Shown one piece after another: positions 48,675-58,038 of a stretch of 64,000 nucleotides of DNA. Source of the DNA: Candidatus Tisiphia endosymbiont of Dascillus cervinus (GTDB lineage: Bacteria; Pseudomonadota; Alphaproteobacteria; Rickettsiales; Rickettsiaceae); NCBI RefSeq assembly GCF_964026405.1, contig NZ_OZ032146.1, positions 248,001 to 312,000 on the forward strand. The letters run 5' to 3'. The notes under the pieces are model-generated. The model was not told the DNA's origin and did no database searches. It saw only the letters and a program-made list of their open reading frames with translations. Every line of letters starts with the position of its first letter. Position 1 is the first letter of the stretch. Position numbers and translations under genes: made by a program.

Positions 48675-49427
48675 ATGCTAAGTATAATTTCACCAGCTAA
48701 GACTCAAGATTTTATCTCGGAAATACCGGATTTACCATGTACGCAGCCGCATTTCCTTACTAAAATGCAGTATCTCTTACAGATATGTAAAAGCCTATCA
48801 CAAAATCAGATCAAGCAGGTAATGAATATAAGTAGCAAACTGGCTGAGCTTAATTATCATAGATTTCAAGATTTCAATAACCATCCCCAAAAGCAAGCAA
48901 TATTTGCCTATGATGGGGATGTTTATGATAATATTGATAGACGCAGTTTCTCTAAAGAGCAATGGGATTTCTTGCAAGGACACACGTTAATTATATCAGG
49001 TTTATATGGACCACTAAGAGTTTTAGATAAAATAAAACCCTATAGGCTAGAAATGTCAACAAAATTGCCAAATTTAGAAAAATTATCCAGTTTTTGGCAA
49101 ATTGATATTACCAATTATCTAAATCAAATATTAGCAACTCACCAAAATAAATATCTAATCAACCTAGCCTCTAATGAATATTCCTCCGCCATAAATCAAA
49201 ATGATCTTAAATATCCAATAATTAATATATATTTTAAAGAAAAAAGAAATAACAAATTACAAATAATAGCTATAAACTCCAAAAAAGCTAGGGGCAGCAT
49301 GCTTAACTTTATTGCAGAAAATCTTATAGACGTACCTGAAAAATTAAAACAGTTCTCTAAACAAAACTATTATTATAGTGAAACTGAGTCTTCCGATAAA
49401 GATTGGGTATTTGTTAAAAATGAATAA
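48675..49427 (+). CDS. yaaA: peroxide stress protein YaaA
   Basis: A 250-residue DUF328/UPF0246 protein. ISPAKTQDF at the start, YDGDVYDNID, LYGPLRVLDKIKPYRLEM (in part) and the basic NSKKARGSMLNFIAEN near the end are family signatures. E. coli YaaA limits free iron and oxidative DNA damage after peroxide. It lies 22 bases after mdh and may be cotranscribed. Confidence 0.92.
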   Translation: MLSIISPAKTQDFISEIPDLPCTQPHFLTKMQYLLQICKSLSQNQIKQVMNISSKLAELNYHRFQDFNNHPQKQAIFAYDGDVYDNIDRRSFSKEQWDFLQGHTLIISGLYGPLRVLDKIKPYRLEMSTKLPNLEKLSSFWQIDITNYLNQILATHQNKYLINLASNEYSSAINQNDLKYPIINIYFKEKRNNKLQIIAINSKKARGSMLNFIAENLIDVPEKLKQFSKQNYYYSETESSDKDWVFVKNE

Positions 49428-49549
49428 GTTGTAATATTACAACTACATTTAAATTTAAAGATAATAACTTGGAATTATATATTAGTTATATTTAAATTCT
49501 TTACTATTCTGATTATTATTTATTAGTAGTTTATAAAATAGTAGTATCT

Positions 49550-50494
49550 ATGCAATTTAACCGTAACAGAGCAATTATTGGTTTCCTTAAAGCCAATGAA
49601 GGTCGGAAATTTACTTCTAGAGAAATAGCTGCATGGCTAGTAAAAACTTATCCTGAGGAAGTCAAGAGAAAAGCGGAGAACAGTAAATGCAAATCAATAC
49701 TCAATGTAACTGATCCAGCAAAAATAGCTCAAATTATTATAGTACTCTTTAGTGGAGAAATGACTAAAGAACGTAATGAAGCCATACAAAAACAAGAGCC
49801 TGGTATTAAAATAACACAAGAGTGTCCGCGCAAATATTATTTTACTAAAAAAACTGATCAAGCGGAGATAGAAGAAGCTGAAAAATGGTCAAACATAAAA
49901 GAAAAAGAGGTGTATCTAAAGCTTTCAGAATTTCTTTGGGATGAGCTTAGTATTTATAACATGACTATTAATGATAAACGTTCTTCAAATCGTAGTGGTA
50001 CTAATGCTAATAAATGGTTATATCCCGACCTAGTGGGAATGGAGGCTATGACGAAAGGTTGGGCAGAGCCGATCAAAGATTGCGTCAAACAATATGCGAA
50101 TATAAAAGCTAAACTTTGGTCTTTTGAGGTGAAAGTAACAATTAATCACTCCAATGTACGAGAATCTTTTTTTCAAGCACTATCAAATTCCTCATGGGCT
50201 CACTATGGATATTTAGTAGCTTTCTCTCTAGTAGAAAGCAAGGATAGTAACACTTTTCGTGAACTGGAAATTCTTTCTGCTAGGCACGGTATAGGATTTA
50301 TTTTATTAAACATAAACGAATCAGAAAAAGGTCGAATACTAATTCCTGCTAAAGAAAGATTAGAGATTGATTGGGATATGGCTAATAGGCTCGTTAAAGA
50401 AAATCCGGATTTTGAACATTTTATAAAAGAAGTAACTTCTTTTTATAAAACCGGAGAAACTAAACGCTCCGACTGGAAAAATGTGAATTATTAA
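49550..50494 (+). CDS. HrgA-like (COG2958) protein with putative PD-(D/E)xK nuclease core
   Basis: A 314-residue protein. Residues 1-50 look like a winged-helix domain (RAIIGFLKANEGRKFTSREI). Around residues 155-240, YPDLVGM, then SFEVKVTIN with ExK spacing, then RESFFQALSNSSWAHYGYLV resemble the PD-(D/E)xK nuclease core and the HrgA/COG2958 family, some members of which replace a restriction enzyme next to a methyltransferase in Helicobacter. No methyltransferase partner lies beside it here; mobile-element debris follows directly. Activity is inferred. Confidence 0.65.
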   Translation: MQFNRNRAIIGFLKANEGRKFTSREIAAWLVKTYPEEVKRKAENSKCKSILNVTDPAKIAQIIIVLFSGEMTKERNEAIQKQEPGIKITQECPRKYYFTKKTDQAEIEEAEKWSNIKEKEVYLKLSEFLWDELSIYNMTINDKRSSNRSGTNANKWLYPDLVGMEAMTKGWAEPIKDCVKQYANIKAKLWSFEVKVTINHSNVRESFFQALSNSSWAHYGYLVAFSLVESKDSNTFRELEILSARHGIGFILLNINESEKGRILIPAKERLEIDWDMANRLVKENPDFEHFIKEVTSFYKTGETKRSDWKNVNY

Positions 50495-50521
50495 GGCTCT
50501 GGGCTCTGTCCAACTGATTGT

Positions 50522-50703
50522 GTGTGCGTCAAGATAAGGTGCATTAATCTTACGGGTGAAAGTCCTATTATGGAAGGAGTAGCTAGCTCCACCATATAGC
50601 GAGTCTTGTGCAGCTGAAGGTAACGACAGTAGTAAAGCGTAGACAGCCAAACATCCGAGCCGAAACCAAATCTAACAGTTAGCCTTAAGTTTTAATTGCA
50701 AGG
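50522..50703 (+). mobile_element. 5' fragment of a group II intron
   Basis: Starts GTGTGCG and runs through GATAAGGTGC, CTTACGGGTGAAAGTCC, GGAAGGAGTAGCTAGCTCC, TAACGACAGTAGTAAAGCG, GAGCCGAAACCAAATCTAAC and TTTTAATTGCAAGGA: the conserved 5' terminus and domain I of a bacterial group II intron RNA. It stops around 50703; no reverse transcriptase/maturase gene and no domain V-VI follow. It begins 27 bp after the HrgA-like stop. A dead relic. Confidence 0.82.
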
Positions 50704-50759
50704 ATTAAAAAGAAATAAGATAATATTAAATTTTATTTTTTAAGATTTGAGGTAAGCAA

Positions 50760-51190
50760 TTGGATAGTTTGGGACTAGGAGAAGGAAGTAATAAGTTATT
50801 TTTTGAATCAGAATTTGAAAGTTTAGTTTAAAAGATCAACGTCTTAAATCAAGAGCTTTAAAGATTTTTACAGCCCTAATGGCAAAATTTACAATCTGTA
50901 TTAAGAATCTTTTTGATAATCCACAAGATCAAAGACAATCTTATGATTTTTTTGTTAATAGCAAAGTTAACAATGATCATTTAATAGAGTCGCATTTTAG
51001 GCAAACTACTGATAGAATTAACAACAATAATGATAATTTATTGCTAGTGATACAAGACAGTACTTATCTTAACTTTACTAACCACAAAGCCAAGATTGAC
51101 ATTGGTATAGTCAATTCAGGAGAATTTGGTGACGTCGTCACTCGTCGCTCGCCTATTATCTATAGGCTTCGCTCCTCATCTTCGAGATAA
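50760..51190 (+). pseudogene. Tn5/IS4-type transposase N-terminal remnant
   Basis: A TTG at 50760 (GAGGT upstream) opens a frame FFESEFESLV that slips at about 50830; the next phase reads KDQRLKSRALKIFTALMAK (the D-x-RL-xxR motif of Tn5-type transposases), ESHFRQTTDRI and LLLVIQDSTYLNFTNH with the first catalytic Asp. The frame then enters a repeat-like sequence (SGEFGDVVTRRSPII) and stops. The other catalytic residues are missing. Confidence 0.75.
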
Positions 51191-51296
51191 ATATGAGCAA
51201 AAATTATGCTATAGAAGTGGATTATCATGCGGCGTGTGGGAAAACTAAACCTCATTTCCATCAACTTTTTATCTACTCTTAATCGGAAATTTAGGT

Positions 51297-52598
51297 TTAC
51301 AGAAAATATCGTGAGATAATATCATTACTTACATATTCTCCGCTAGAATTATTTTTAATCCACTCTTCATCTAAAAAATTCATAACTACTAAATCATTAG
51401 AAAATTTGTACTTTTGATTATATACTAATTCTTTCACTATTAATTTTTGTATTTTAGGATGTAACATATATTGTTGTGGCTTTTGATTAACCTCTTGAAC
51501 TAAATGAAATAGTGCTTGCACGATTCCACCAAGTAATAATCCTCGAGTAAGTTGTATATCATTGGCTGGCACAGATTCTCCAGAATTATCCAAATTTACA
51601 GGGTATCCTCCTCTAAAAATATTGAACGTTGCACTATCTGTAGAATATTCGATATTATCCAATACGTTAGAGGTATTAATAGAAGAATTATCTTGAATAA
51701 TATGCAGTAATGACTGAAATTCTATATCTTGTGATGAGCAACTAATTAGATTCTTTGTTCCTCGTATTTTATTGATGTCAAGAGATAAAGTAATATCTTC
51801 TCCTGTACAACCAAAAATATACTCAGATTTTTGAAATAAAGATAGAATATTATTTGCAGTTTTAATCTTCTTCATAAGATTATACTTACTGTCAGATCTA
51901 TCATATATTATTACTTTATGATTTAAAGATAATAGTTTCCGGGCGACAGCTCTTCCTATAGCTCCAAAACCTACTACTCCACATACAAGGGTACGAAATT
52001 GTAAAGGCAAAATTTTATCAAGTTTTCGTATGACGGTCTGAGCAATCATTGGAGACTCTAATATTTGCTTTGCAGCAGAATAAGCAACGTTAATAAAAGG
52101 TAACGTGGTATAATTGTTTTTAATAATATGAACAACCCCTGATGATGTCTGCTCTACAGTAAAGACCTTGTAATTATCACTTAGTAACTTTGGAATAGTT
52201 GTTGTACATTTACTACCATCATCTAGTATGATAATAGTGTCAGATTTTACATTTATTATGGTAGTAGCAACATTAGCCCACATATTAGCTATATCTGTAT
52301 TAAAATAATAGTTAAAATAGCCAAATTGTTGCGGTTGGGAACTAGGATAGTAATTTACTCCCATTTCTATAAGTTGGGCAATTACTATAGGGCAATTTGA
52401 GTATATTTTACCCATTATATGAATATTATTCGGCTTAGCACCTAATCTGATAAGAGATTTTATTAAATCTATTGTTGTAAATAACAAATGTTGTACACAA
52501 ACAAAGGTAACATTTTTTAAATTAAGATACTTACATCCTTTTAATTTATCTATTATACTTTGTAGAGTTTCTAATATGGGTGTATTTAAATTACTCAT
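51297..52598 (-). CDS. S-adenosylhomocysteinase-like NAD-binding protein
   Basis: A 433-residue protein with the AdoHcy hydrolase architecture: N-terminal substrate domain with TIIILDDGSKC near residue 145, the TVEQTSSGV loop, and a Rossmann domain with VVGFGAIGRAVARKL near residue 220, then GCTGED. It is strongly diverged from housekeeping AhcY, and the last conserved block (HPxxxxD-RY in AhcY) is not clear. I start at MSNLNTPILE (52598), whose ATG overlaps the preceding gene by eight bases; a start at 52667 is possible but lies deep in that gene. It probably handles SAH or a related nucleoside as partner of the adjacent methyltransferase. Confidence 0.72.
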   Translation of the reverse strand: MSNLNTPILETLQSIIDKLKGCKYLNLKNVTFVCVQHLLFTTIDLIKSLIRLGAKPNNIHIMGKIYSNCPIVIAQLIEMGVNYYPSSQPQQFGYFNYYFNTDIANMWANVATTIINVKSDTIIILDDGSKCTTTIPKLLSDNYKVFTVEQTSSGVVHIIKNNYTTLPFINVAYSAAKQILESPMIAQTVIRKLDKILPLQFRTLVCGVVGFGAIGRAVARKLLSLNHKVIIYDRSDSKYNLMKKIKTANNILSLFQKSEYIFGCTGEDITLSLDINKIRGTKNLISCSSQDIEFQSLLHIIQDNSSINTSNVLDNIEYSTDSATFNIFRGGYPVNLDNSGESVPANDIQLTRGLLLGGIVQALFHLVQEVNQKPQQYMLHPKIQKLIVKELVYNQKYKFSNDLVVMNFLDEEWIKNNSSGEYVSNDIISRYFL

Positions 52599-53906
52599 TA
52601 TTACAGATAGCAATACAACCATTAAAAAAACTAGATGAGGAGCAAAATACTCTTGCTTCCTTACCATTACTATTATACTCTAAAAACCTAGCATCATCTT
52701 CAGATATAATTTTACTAGATAATATCTGACCAAATGGATCGTTTCCAGAATGAAATAACTCAAATTTTATGTTTTTAAGGGAGTTGGCACTATGATTCTC
52801 AATTTGGTGAATAGTATTTATTAAAATATCTAATAATCTTTTAATCTCTCTTTGATCTTCAATTATACTCGGAGGATTTCTACAATAAGGAGAGCTATTA
52901 AATAGAGTAGGAAAGCTAAGAGAATAATAGACTTTACTATTTTTAGTAAATTTTGCTGGTTGCATAATATTTGGTATATAATCTTTTAGATTATAATCAT
53001 TTACATATATTTGCTGTATTAAACTCATTGGCAAACCTGTATCATCCGTAGATGGCTTAAATGCTATAGCAGAACCTTTAGAAATCAAAATTAAATGTCT
53101 AACAGTGTCTATTAGATATGATCGTGGTTTTAAATTACGTAGATTAATTGCATGAGTAAAAAATGACCATAATAAACTAAAATCTGTAAAATCTTCTAAC
53201 AATTGAAACTGTTTCCAACATTGAGTAACTAGATAATTATAAAAACCACTATATCCAGGATCATTTGGTTGAAGAAACCAATCATTAGAAAATACTAGAA
53301 TGCTATTATTCCAATTTGAATTATGAAAATACTTATTAATATCTACAAATGTCCGCCAATGATCTGACAAACCATAGGGAGCATAGATATCAGCCCCTAA
53401 TTTCTTTTTAATCCTATTATGACCCACTGTATCAGAAATACTTGGAATCATAACAGTAGAGCGAGCTCCAGCTAACACATTCCAAATAGGCATATCTAAT
53501 GAAGATGTTTGGTTTAACATATGCATTAATTCAAATAGACCAAAAAGTTCACCAGTCAAAAGAACATTAAGGGAAACAATTCTATTTTGTATCTGAACAA
53601 ATACTTCGCTCAAACTATTAAGAATTAAGGATAAGGGAATATGGCTATATCTCAACTTCTTTTTTAGAAATTCTGGAATTCTTGAGTCATTTATAGAAAT
53701 TAGTTTGCCGTCTTTAGTTGGTAGATGAAACTCCCCCTATTAACAATATATGCTCCATAAGGATATTTTATTTTGAATAAAGAATATCCTCCACATTGAT
53801 TAACATTATCACATTTTTCTGTCAATTCAGGATTAACCTTATACACTTCATCCTTAACTTCAGACCATTTGACTTCTTCAATACTAAAATTCAAATCTTC
53901 TTCCAT
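52591..53906 (-). pseudogene. unrecognised ~438-residue protein, frameshifted at a G-run
   Basis: Two frames form one protein. The N-terminal part (53906 down to ~53737) starts MEEDLNFSIEEVKWSEV and contains NQCGGYSLFKIKYPYGAYIV. At 53733-53737 a run of five G on the coding strand appears one base short: with six, VNRGEFHLPTKDGKLISIN continues without stop into the 354-residue frame ending at 52591. That part has no motif I know; GARSTVMIPSISDTVGHNR and FKPSTDDTGLPMSLI are striking. No signal peptide. Homopolymer length means this could be a sequencing error or phase variation rather than real decay. Neighbours point to a SAM-linked pathway. Confidence 0.65.
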
Positions 53907-53966
53907 ACCAAATTCTCGTATAATTAAATAAACTTAAAGTGATTAAAATTGGTGAGTCTATTATAT

Positions 53967-54360
53967 TTATTTCTCTGCCTCTATTAATAAGAGTATATTA
54001 GATTCTTTTATAAGGTTAAATTCTTGTTCTGTAAAGCTCTGTAAAGCATTTTCTTTTAAAAACAAGTTATGTTTCCTTACATTCTTGAAGCCCAATTTTT
54101 CCATTAATCTCTTTATAGTATCAAAATCCATATGATAGCACGTTACAACACAATCATTTGTAATACTAATTTCTATGGGGCAACCATCCGTGTACTCATC
54201 TTTCAAAAACTTCGTGGGAAATTTTAATATATCAAAAACCTCTGGATAAGAATATGCACTTATAATATCTAAAGTACATATTACAACTTTTCCTCCTTGT
54301 TTTAAGCATTCATAACAATTTTTGATAAATATTTCTAATTTACTTAAGCATCTATATATA
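53967..54360 (-). pseudogene. C-terminal half of a SAM-dependent methyltransferase, cut by an IS
   Basis: The minus-strand frame is open from the IS boundary at 54360 through RCLSKLEIFIKNCYECL, KQGGKVVICTLDI (the LxPGG-like motif and strand), and ends in a C-terminal lobe (CYHMDFDTIKRLMEKLGF) at 53967. This is the back half of a class I methyltransferase; the SAM-binding N-terminal half is lost to the insertion sequence. It heads the run methyltransferase, unknown gene, SAH-hydrolase-like gene. Gap to the next gene is 60 bp. Confidence 0.72.
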
Positions 54361-54667
54361 CAAAACTTACGCTATGTAAGGTTCTAAATAGCGTAAAGAG
54401 GGTGAACGTAACTGCTGTTGCATATAATGATCTAAAAGCCCTAACTTTATTTGATAAACCGTCTTACCTATTTTGTGTGCAGTTCTTTTTAGAAAAGCCC
54501 ACACTAAAAATGCACAACTAATGTGATTACGCTGGATGCGTTGTTTTCTGCATTGGCATCGTTCTATACCGGTAAGTTGCTTGATTTCTCTATGCATGCT
54601 CTCAATTACCCAACGAAAGCCACACTCATCTTGTACGGCTTTAGAAGATTTTTGAGTTTTGTTATTG
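54361..54667 (-). mobile_element. 307-bp fragment of the IS701-like element
   Basis: Matches the left 307 bp of the copy at 1796 (1796-2102), including the terminal repeat CAAAACTTACGCTATG and the C-terminal 76 codons of the transposase on the minus strand. It is cut off where copy 2 begins, in the opposite orientation. No 4-bp duplication is shared across the outer borders. Confidence 0.92.
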
Positions 54668-55778
54668 CAAAACTTACGCTATGAGAAAAAAAATGGTACA
54701 TTATGTTGAGTATAATTTACAAATGCCAAGAGGATAAAATTGCAAGCAATACCAGTTAATAGGACAGATTACTGTCAATTTCTAATAGTGAGTCAAAAGA
54801 ATTATAGTTTGACCTACTATGCTGAACATGCCAAAAAATGTAGCCATGATGTTATTAATAGATTTTTAAAAAATGAAAAATATACACCTTCTTTGTTATG
54901 GGAACATATTAAGGATGATGTTATTTTATCGCCTAACGGATATACAATATTTGATGATACGGTGTTAAATAAAAGAAATACCAAGAAAATAGAAATTGCT
55001 AGATCACAGTACAGTGGGGCTACAGGTGGTATTACTACTGGTATAGGAGTAGTAAGTTTGGTATATTATAATCCGGATATTAATAAGTTTTGGGTAATAG
55101 ATTACCGAATTTTTTCGCCCGAACATGATGGAGCGACAAAAGTAGAACACCTATTAAATATGTTAAATAATGCTGTGTATAGCAAAAAGATTCCTTTTCA
55201 AACTGTGCTTTTTGACACATGGTATGCTACGCATAAAATTATGCAACATGTTGATTCCTTGGGTAAATATTATTATGCTCCTATTAAAGCAAATAGAAAC
55301 GTTACTAAAACTTCCTCTTCTAAGCCTTATAAAGCTGTTAGCAAGTTAACGTTTTCAGATGAGGAAATTAAGAGCGGAGTGGAGATTCATATAAAGGGCT
55401 TTGCAAAAGATAAGCATGTTAATTTGTTTAAACTTACTGTTTCTACCAACAGAGTTGATTATATTGTTACCAATAACAAAACTCAAAAATCTTCTAAAGC
55501 CGTACAAGATGAGTGTGGCTTTCGTTGGGTAATTGAGAGCATGCATAGAGAAATCAAGCAACTTACCCGGTATAGAACGATGCCAATGCAGAAAACAACG
55601 CATCCAGCGTAATCACATTAGTTGTGCATTTTTAGTGTGGGCTTTTCTAAAAAGAACTGCACACAAAATAGGTAAGACGGTTTATCAAATAAAGTTAGGG
55701 CTTTTAGATCATTATATGCAACAGCAGTTACGTTCACCCTCTTTACGCTATTTAGAACCTTACATAGCGTAAGTTTTG
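54668..55778 (+). mobile_element. full-length IS701-like element (copy 2, transposase frameshifted)
   Basis: A 1,111-bp copy in the reverse orientation to copy 1, with the same 16-bp ends. Flanks differ (ATTG left, TAGA right), so the original target duplication has been lost through deletion or recombination with the adjoining fragment. Confidence 0.93.
54740..55772 (+). pseudogene. IS701-like transposase with one-base insertion
   Basis: Identical to the intact transposase until EIKQLT, where an extra C (CCC instead of CC at 55566-55568) shifts the frame after the catalytic Glu, ending at 55612 with an aberrant RYRTMPMQKTTHPA tail. The lost C-terminal ~75 residues are still readable in the next phase up to 55772. 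Probably inactive unless supplied in trans or by slippage. Confidence 0.88.
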
Positions 55779-56149
55779 TAGACAATATAGCCATTCAAGC
55801 TTTTTATATAAGATTTGAGGCAAGCATCTTCAAATAAGACTTCATCAATGATAAGGTTATTGTTACGACTTGCAAGTAGATTGGCAAAATCTGGCATGAT
55901 ACCAAAGAGCTGCTCACCCTTTGGATTAGTTTCAACACGCATGGTTGGTCCACGGTCATTTATCCCCGGAACGAAGGAAAAGTATCTAACATCCGGTTTA
56001 TCATCAGATGAGCATGGTAATGGTGTCATACTAATAAAAGTATCTATGCCAAAAGTAAGCCAAGAATCCTTACTTAAATACTGTATTGCTCTTGCGATAG
56101 ATGTTTTACCAGCAGAGCCACATCCATTTAAAAATATAATTTTACTCAT
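55779..56149 (-). pseudogene. chloramphenicol-phosphotransferase-like kinase, 3' truncated by the IS
   Basis: Starts MSKIIFLNGCGSAGKTSIARA with a Walker A P-loop and continues SWLTFGIDTFISMTP, the CPT family's substrate-pocket segment, and NNNLIIDEVLFE (Walker B-like). The frame runs into the IS terminal repeat after about 124 residues, while the family is about 180 residues, so the C-terminal third is gone. Homologues phosphorylate chloramphenicol or serve as small nucleotide/metabolite kinases; in this setting no resistance role can be claimed. Its start overlaps the ygfZ stop by eight bases. Confidence 0.82.
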
Positions 56150-57080
56150 ATGTACAGCTCCTCCAAGGTGGAACAACCAAAGAAACAGGTAAGTTTTTTA
56201 CAGTAATAGCTGTATTTTGCGATACATGATAGTCGTCTACTCTAATTAAAGCTATTGCACTATTCTTATAGCTTGAACATACTACTCCAATTTTTGTATT
56301 ATTTGCCATAATTTCATCATCTTTTGAGATATCTAAACTGTCTGTAGTAGCAGATATACTCTCCTTCTCCTTCGAATTGGAACGTAAAACAAGGGGTGAG
56401 TGAGCGGAGCGTACATCTAGTACGTGAGCACGCGAATCCCCCACAGTTTTACGGAGCCAATTCGAAGGGGAAGGAGAGTATAATTTAAATATTTTTTTCC
56501 TTACTACTCCTTGGTATTTTGTTCTTGAAATAACTTCCTGTCCAATATAGCAACCCTTAGTGTAACTTACAGCGTTTAATTCCTCACAGCCATATTCGAC
56601 CGGAATGGATCTGTTGAAAATTAGATCCTCATACCCATCAACTATGGCAAAATTATATTTATCTTGCAGGTATAGTCCTGCTGTTCCTGCAGTTATTGGT
56701 ACATCTTTACTAACAATGGAACGGAAACCGAGTTGCTCATAACGAGGGTCTTTGTATCCATTAAATTCCAACTGTTGTTTTGAGTAAATAACCTGATAGA
56801 TGTTAGTTAAGTCGTTCACTTCAATTTTAGCACGTAATTTATACTGCACTAAGTGATTTTTAAATAAATCAGACTGATTAACATTTATATCAATAAAAAG
56901 TCTTGTTGCTGATAGTTTTAATACAAAAAAATCAAATAAATACCTTCCTTGATTATTTAGAGCATAACTGTAACAATAATCATTATTTTTTATATCATTA
57001 GTTGTCAAATTATGCAAAAAATTCATCGCATCATCACCCACAACTTCAATAATTGCTCTATTTGTTAATATTTCATGCAT
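56142..57080 (-). CDS. ygfZ: folate-binding protein YgfZ (IBA57-like)
   Basis: A 312-residue GcvT-like protein needed for assembly or repair of some Fe-S clusters. MNFLHNLTTNDIKN at the N-terminus and the diagnostic KGCYIGQEVISRTKYQG near residue 185 identify it. A 128-bp palindromic element is inserted in frame (about residues 200-242: SPSPSNWLRKTVGDSRAH and LVLRSNSKEKES), between the signature and the C-terminal barrel. I start at MHEIL (57080). Confidence 0.9.
   Translation of the reverse strand: MHEILTNRAIIEVVGDDAMNFLHNLTTNDIKNNDYCYSYALNNQGRYLFDFFVLKLSATRLFIDINVNQSDLFKNHLVQYKLRAKIEVNDLTNIYQVIYSKQQLEFNGYKDPRYEQLGFRSIVSKDVPITAGTAGLYLQDKYNFAIVDGYEDLIFNRSIPVEYGCEELNAVSYTKGCYIGQEVISRTKYQGVVRKKIFKLYSPSPSNWLRKTVGDSRAHVLDVRSAHSPLVLRSNSKEKESISATTDSLDISKDDEIMANNTKIGVVCSSYKNSAIALIRVDDYHVSQNTAITVKNLPVSLVVPPWRSCTYE
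56355..56482. repeat. 128-bp palindromic element inserted in frame in ygfZ
   Basis: Arms TATACTCTCCTTCTCCTTCG... and its complement match at 25 of 26 positions; the centre contains GAGCGGAGCGTACATC and GTACGTGAGCACGCG. Same length, ends and general plan as 25939-26066 and 24491-24617. Confidence 0.92.
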
Positions 57081-57174
57081 AATTACCAACTATGATATTT
57101 TAATTGACTTTAATAAGTTTTATAATACTATATTATACTGATGCAATAGTTGTTTGCTATAAATTATTTATTAT

Positions 57175-58017
57175 ATGAGATGTGCTTCCTACTGTACGAC
57201 TTCTGAATATAAGATGAATGACTTAGTAATAAATCTCAATAAGATTGGTCTTGAACCTAAACACTTTGATGATGTACTATATATTCAAAAAGAACAAGTA
57301 AAAAACTTAAACCCTATAGATGTTTTCTTTTTCCCATTTGGCTGTGTTACTATATGGGGAGCTGAAGAAAGCCAAGAGAAAATGATTCTAGACGATATAG
57401 TAGCTCTGCAAGCTAATCAAACTGATGAGATAATGTCTGACTTTATCTATTTTGATTATGATGAAACTACAGGTAAAACCTTTATAGATGAAGAAAAAAA
57501 CCAAATCATTCTAGCAGATAAATCAACTTTTATAAAATTATCTATATCGCATGCTTTAGCTCAGTCAGTTAAACTTAGTGTACTAGAAAAATCAGTAAGT
57601 AATTTAATTGTAAAAACAACACCGATTCAACAAGAGCTAGCCAGCACTGGCAGTGTATCACTTTCAAAAAAGGAAATATCTCAACAAATTGGCATATTAT
57701 TTAACGAACGATATTCTATTAATTTACACAGCGATATACTAGATACTCCTGAATTTTTTTGGCGTCGTCCTAGTTATGAACCTTTATACTTAATGACTGC
57801 AGAGTTTCAAGATATTCAAATTCGTCAGAATATTCTTAACCATCGACTGAACATGATCCATGAACTCTATAACATTTTGTCAAATGACTTAAACTATAAA
57901 CACTCAACTAGACTTGAATGGATCATTATAATATTAATTACCATAGAAGTAGTACTATCCCTTATTCACGATAAACTCTTTTTCAAAATAATTGGTTACC
58001 TTCTGAATGGAAATTAA
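57175..58017 (+). CDS. RMD1/DUF155 family protein
   Basis: A 280-residue homologue of the eukaryotic RMD1/RMND1 mitochondrial proteins (YagE/DUF155). Signatures are MRCASYC at the start, DVFFFPFGCVTIWGA, FIKLSISHALAQSVKLSVLE and the FFWRRPSYEPLYLMTAEF block, followed by a single membrane helix near the C-terminus (residues ~243-262). RMND1 is implicated in mitochondrial translation; the bacterial role is unknown. Divergent from ygfZ. Confidence 0.9.
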   Translation: MRCASYCTTSEYKMNDLVINLNKIGLEPKHFDDVLYIQKEQVKNLNPIDVFFFPFGCVTIWGAEESQEKMILDDIVALQANQTDEIMSDFIYFDYDETTGKTFIDEEKNQIILADKSTFIKLSISHALAQSVKLSVLEKSVSNLIVKTTPIQQELASTGSVSLSKKEISQQIGILFNERYSINLHSDILDTPEFFWRRPSYEPLYLMTAEFQDIQIRQNILNHRLNMIHELYNILSNDLNYKHSTRLEWIIIILITIEVVLSLIHDKLFFKIIGYLLNGN

Positions 58018-58038
58018 TTAACTCTACTCATATTAGAC

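Noticed and set aside
50360-50650. 96-codon minus-strand frame across the HrgA-like end and the intron relic
   Set aside because: It overlaps a structured RNA relic and the conserved plus-strand gene; no family features.
55779-56149. Chloramphenicol resistance gene
   Set aside because: The CPT-like protein is truncated and related kinases are often not resistance enzymes; no resistance claim is justified.
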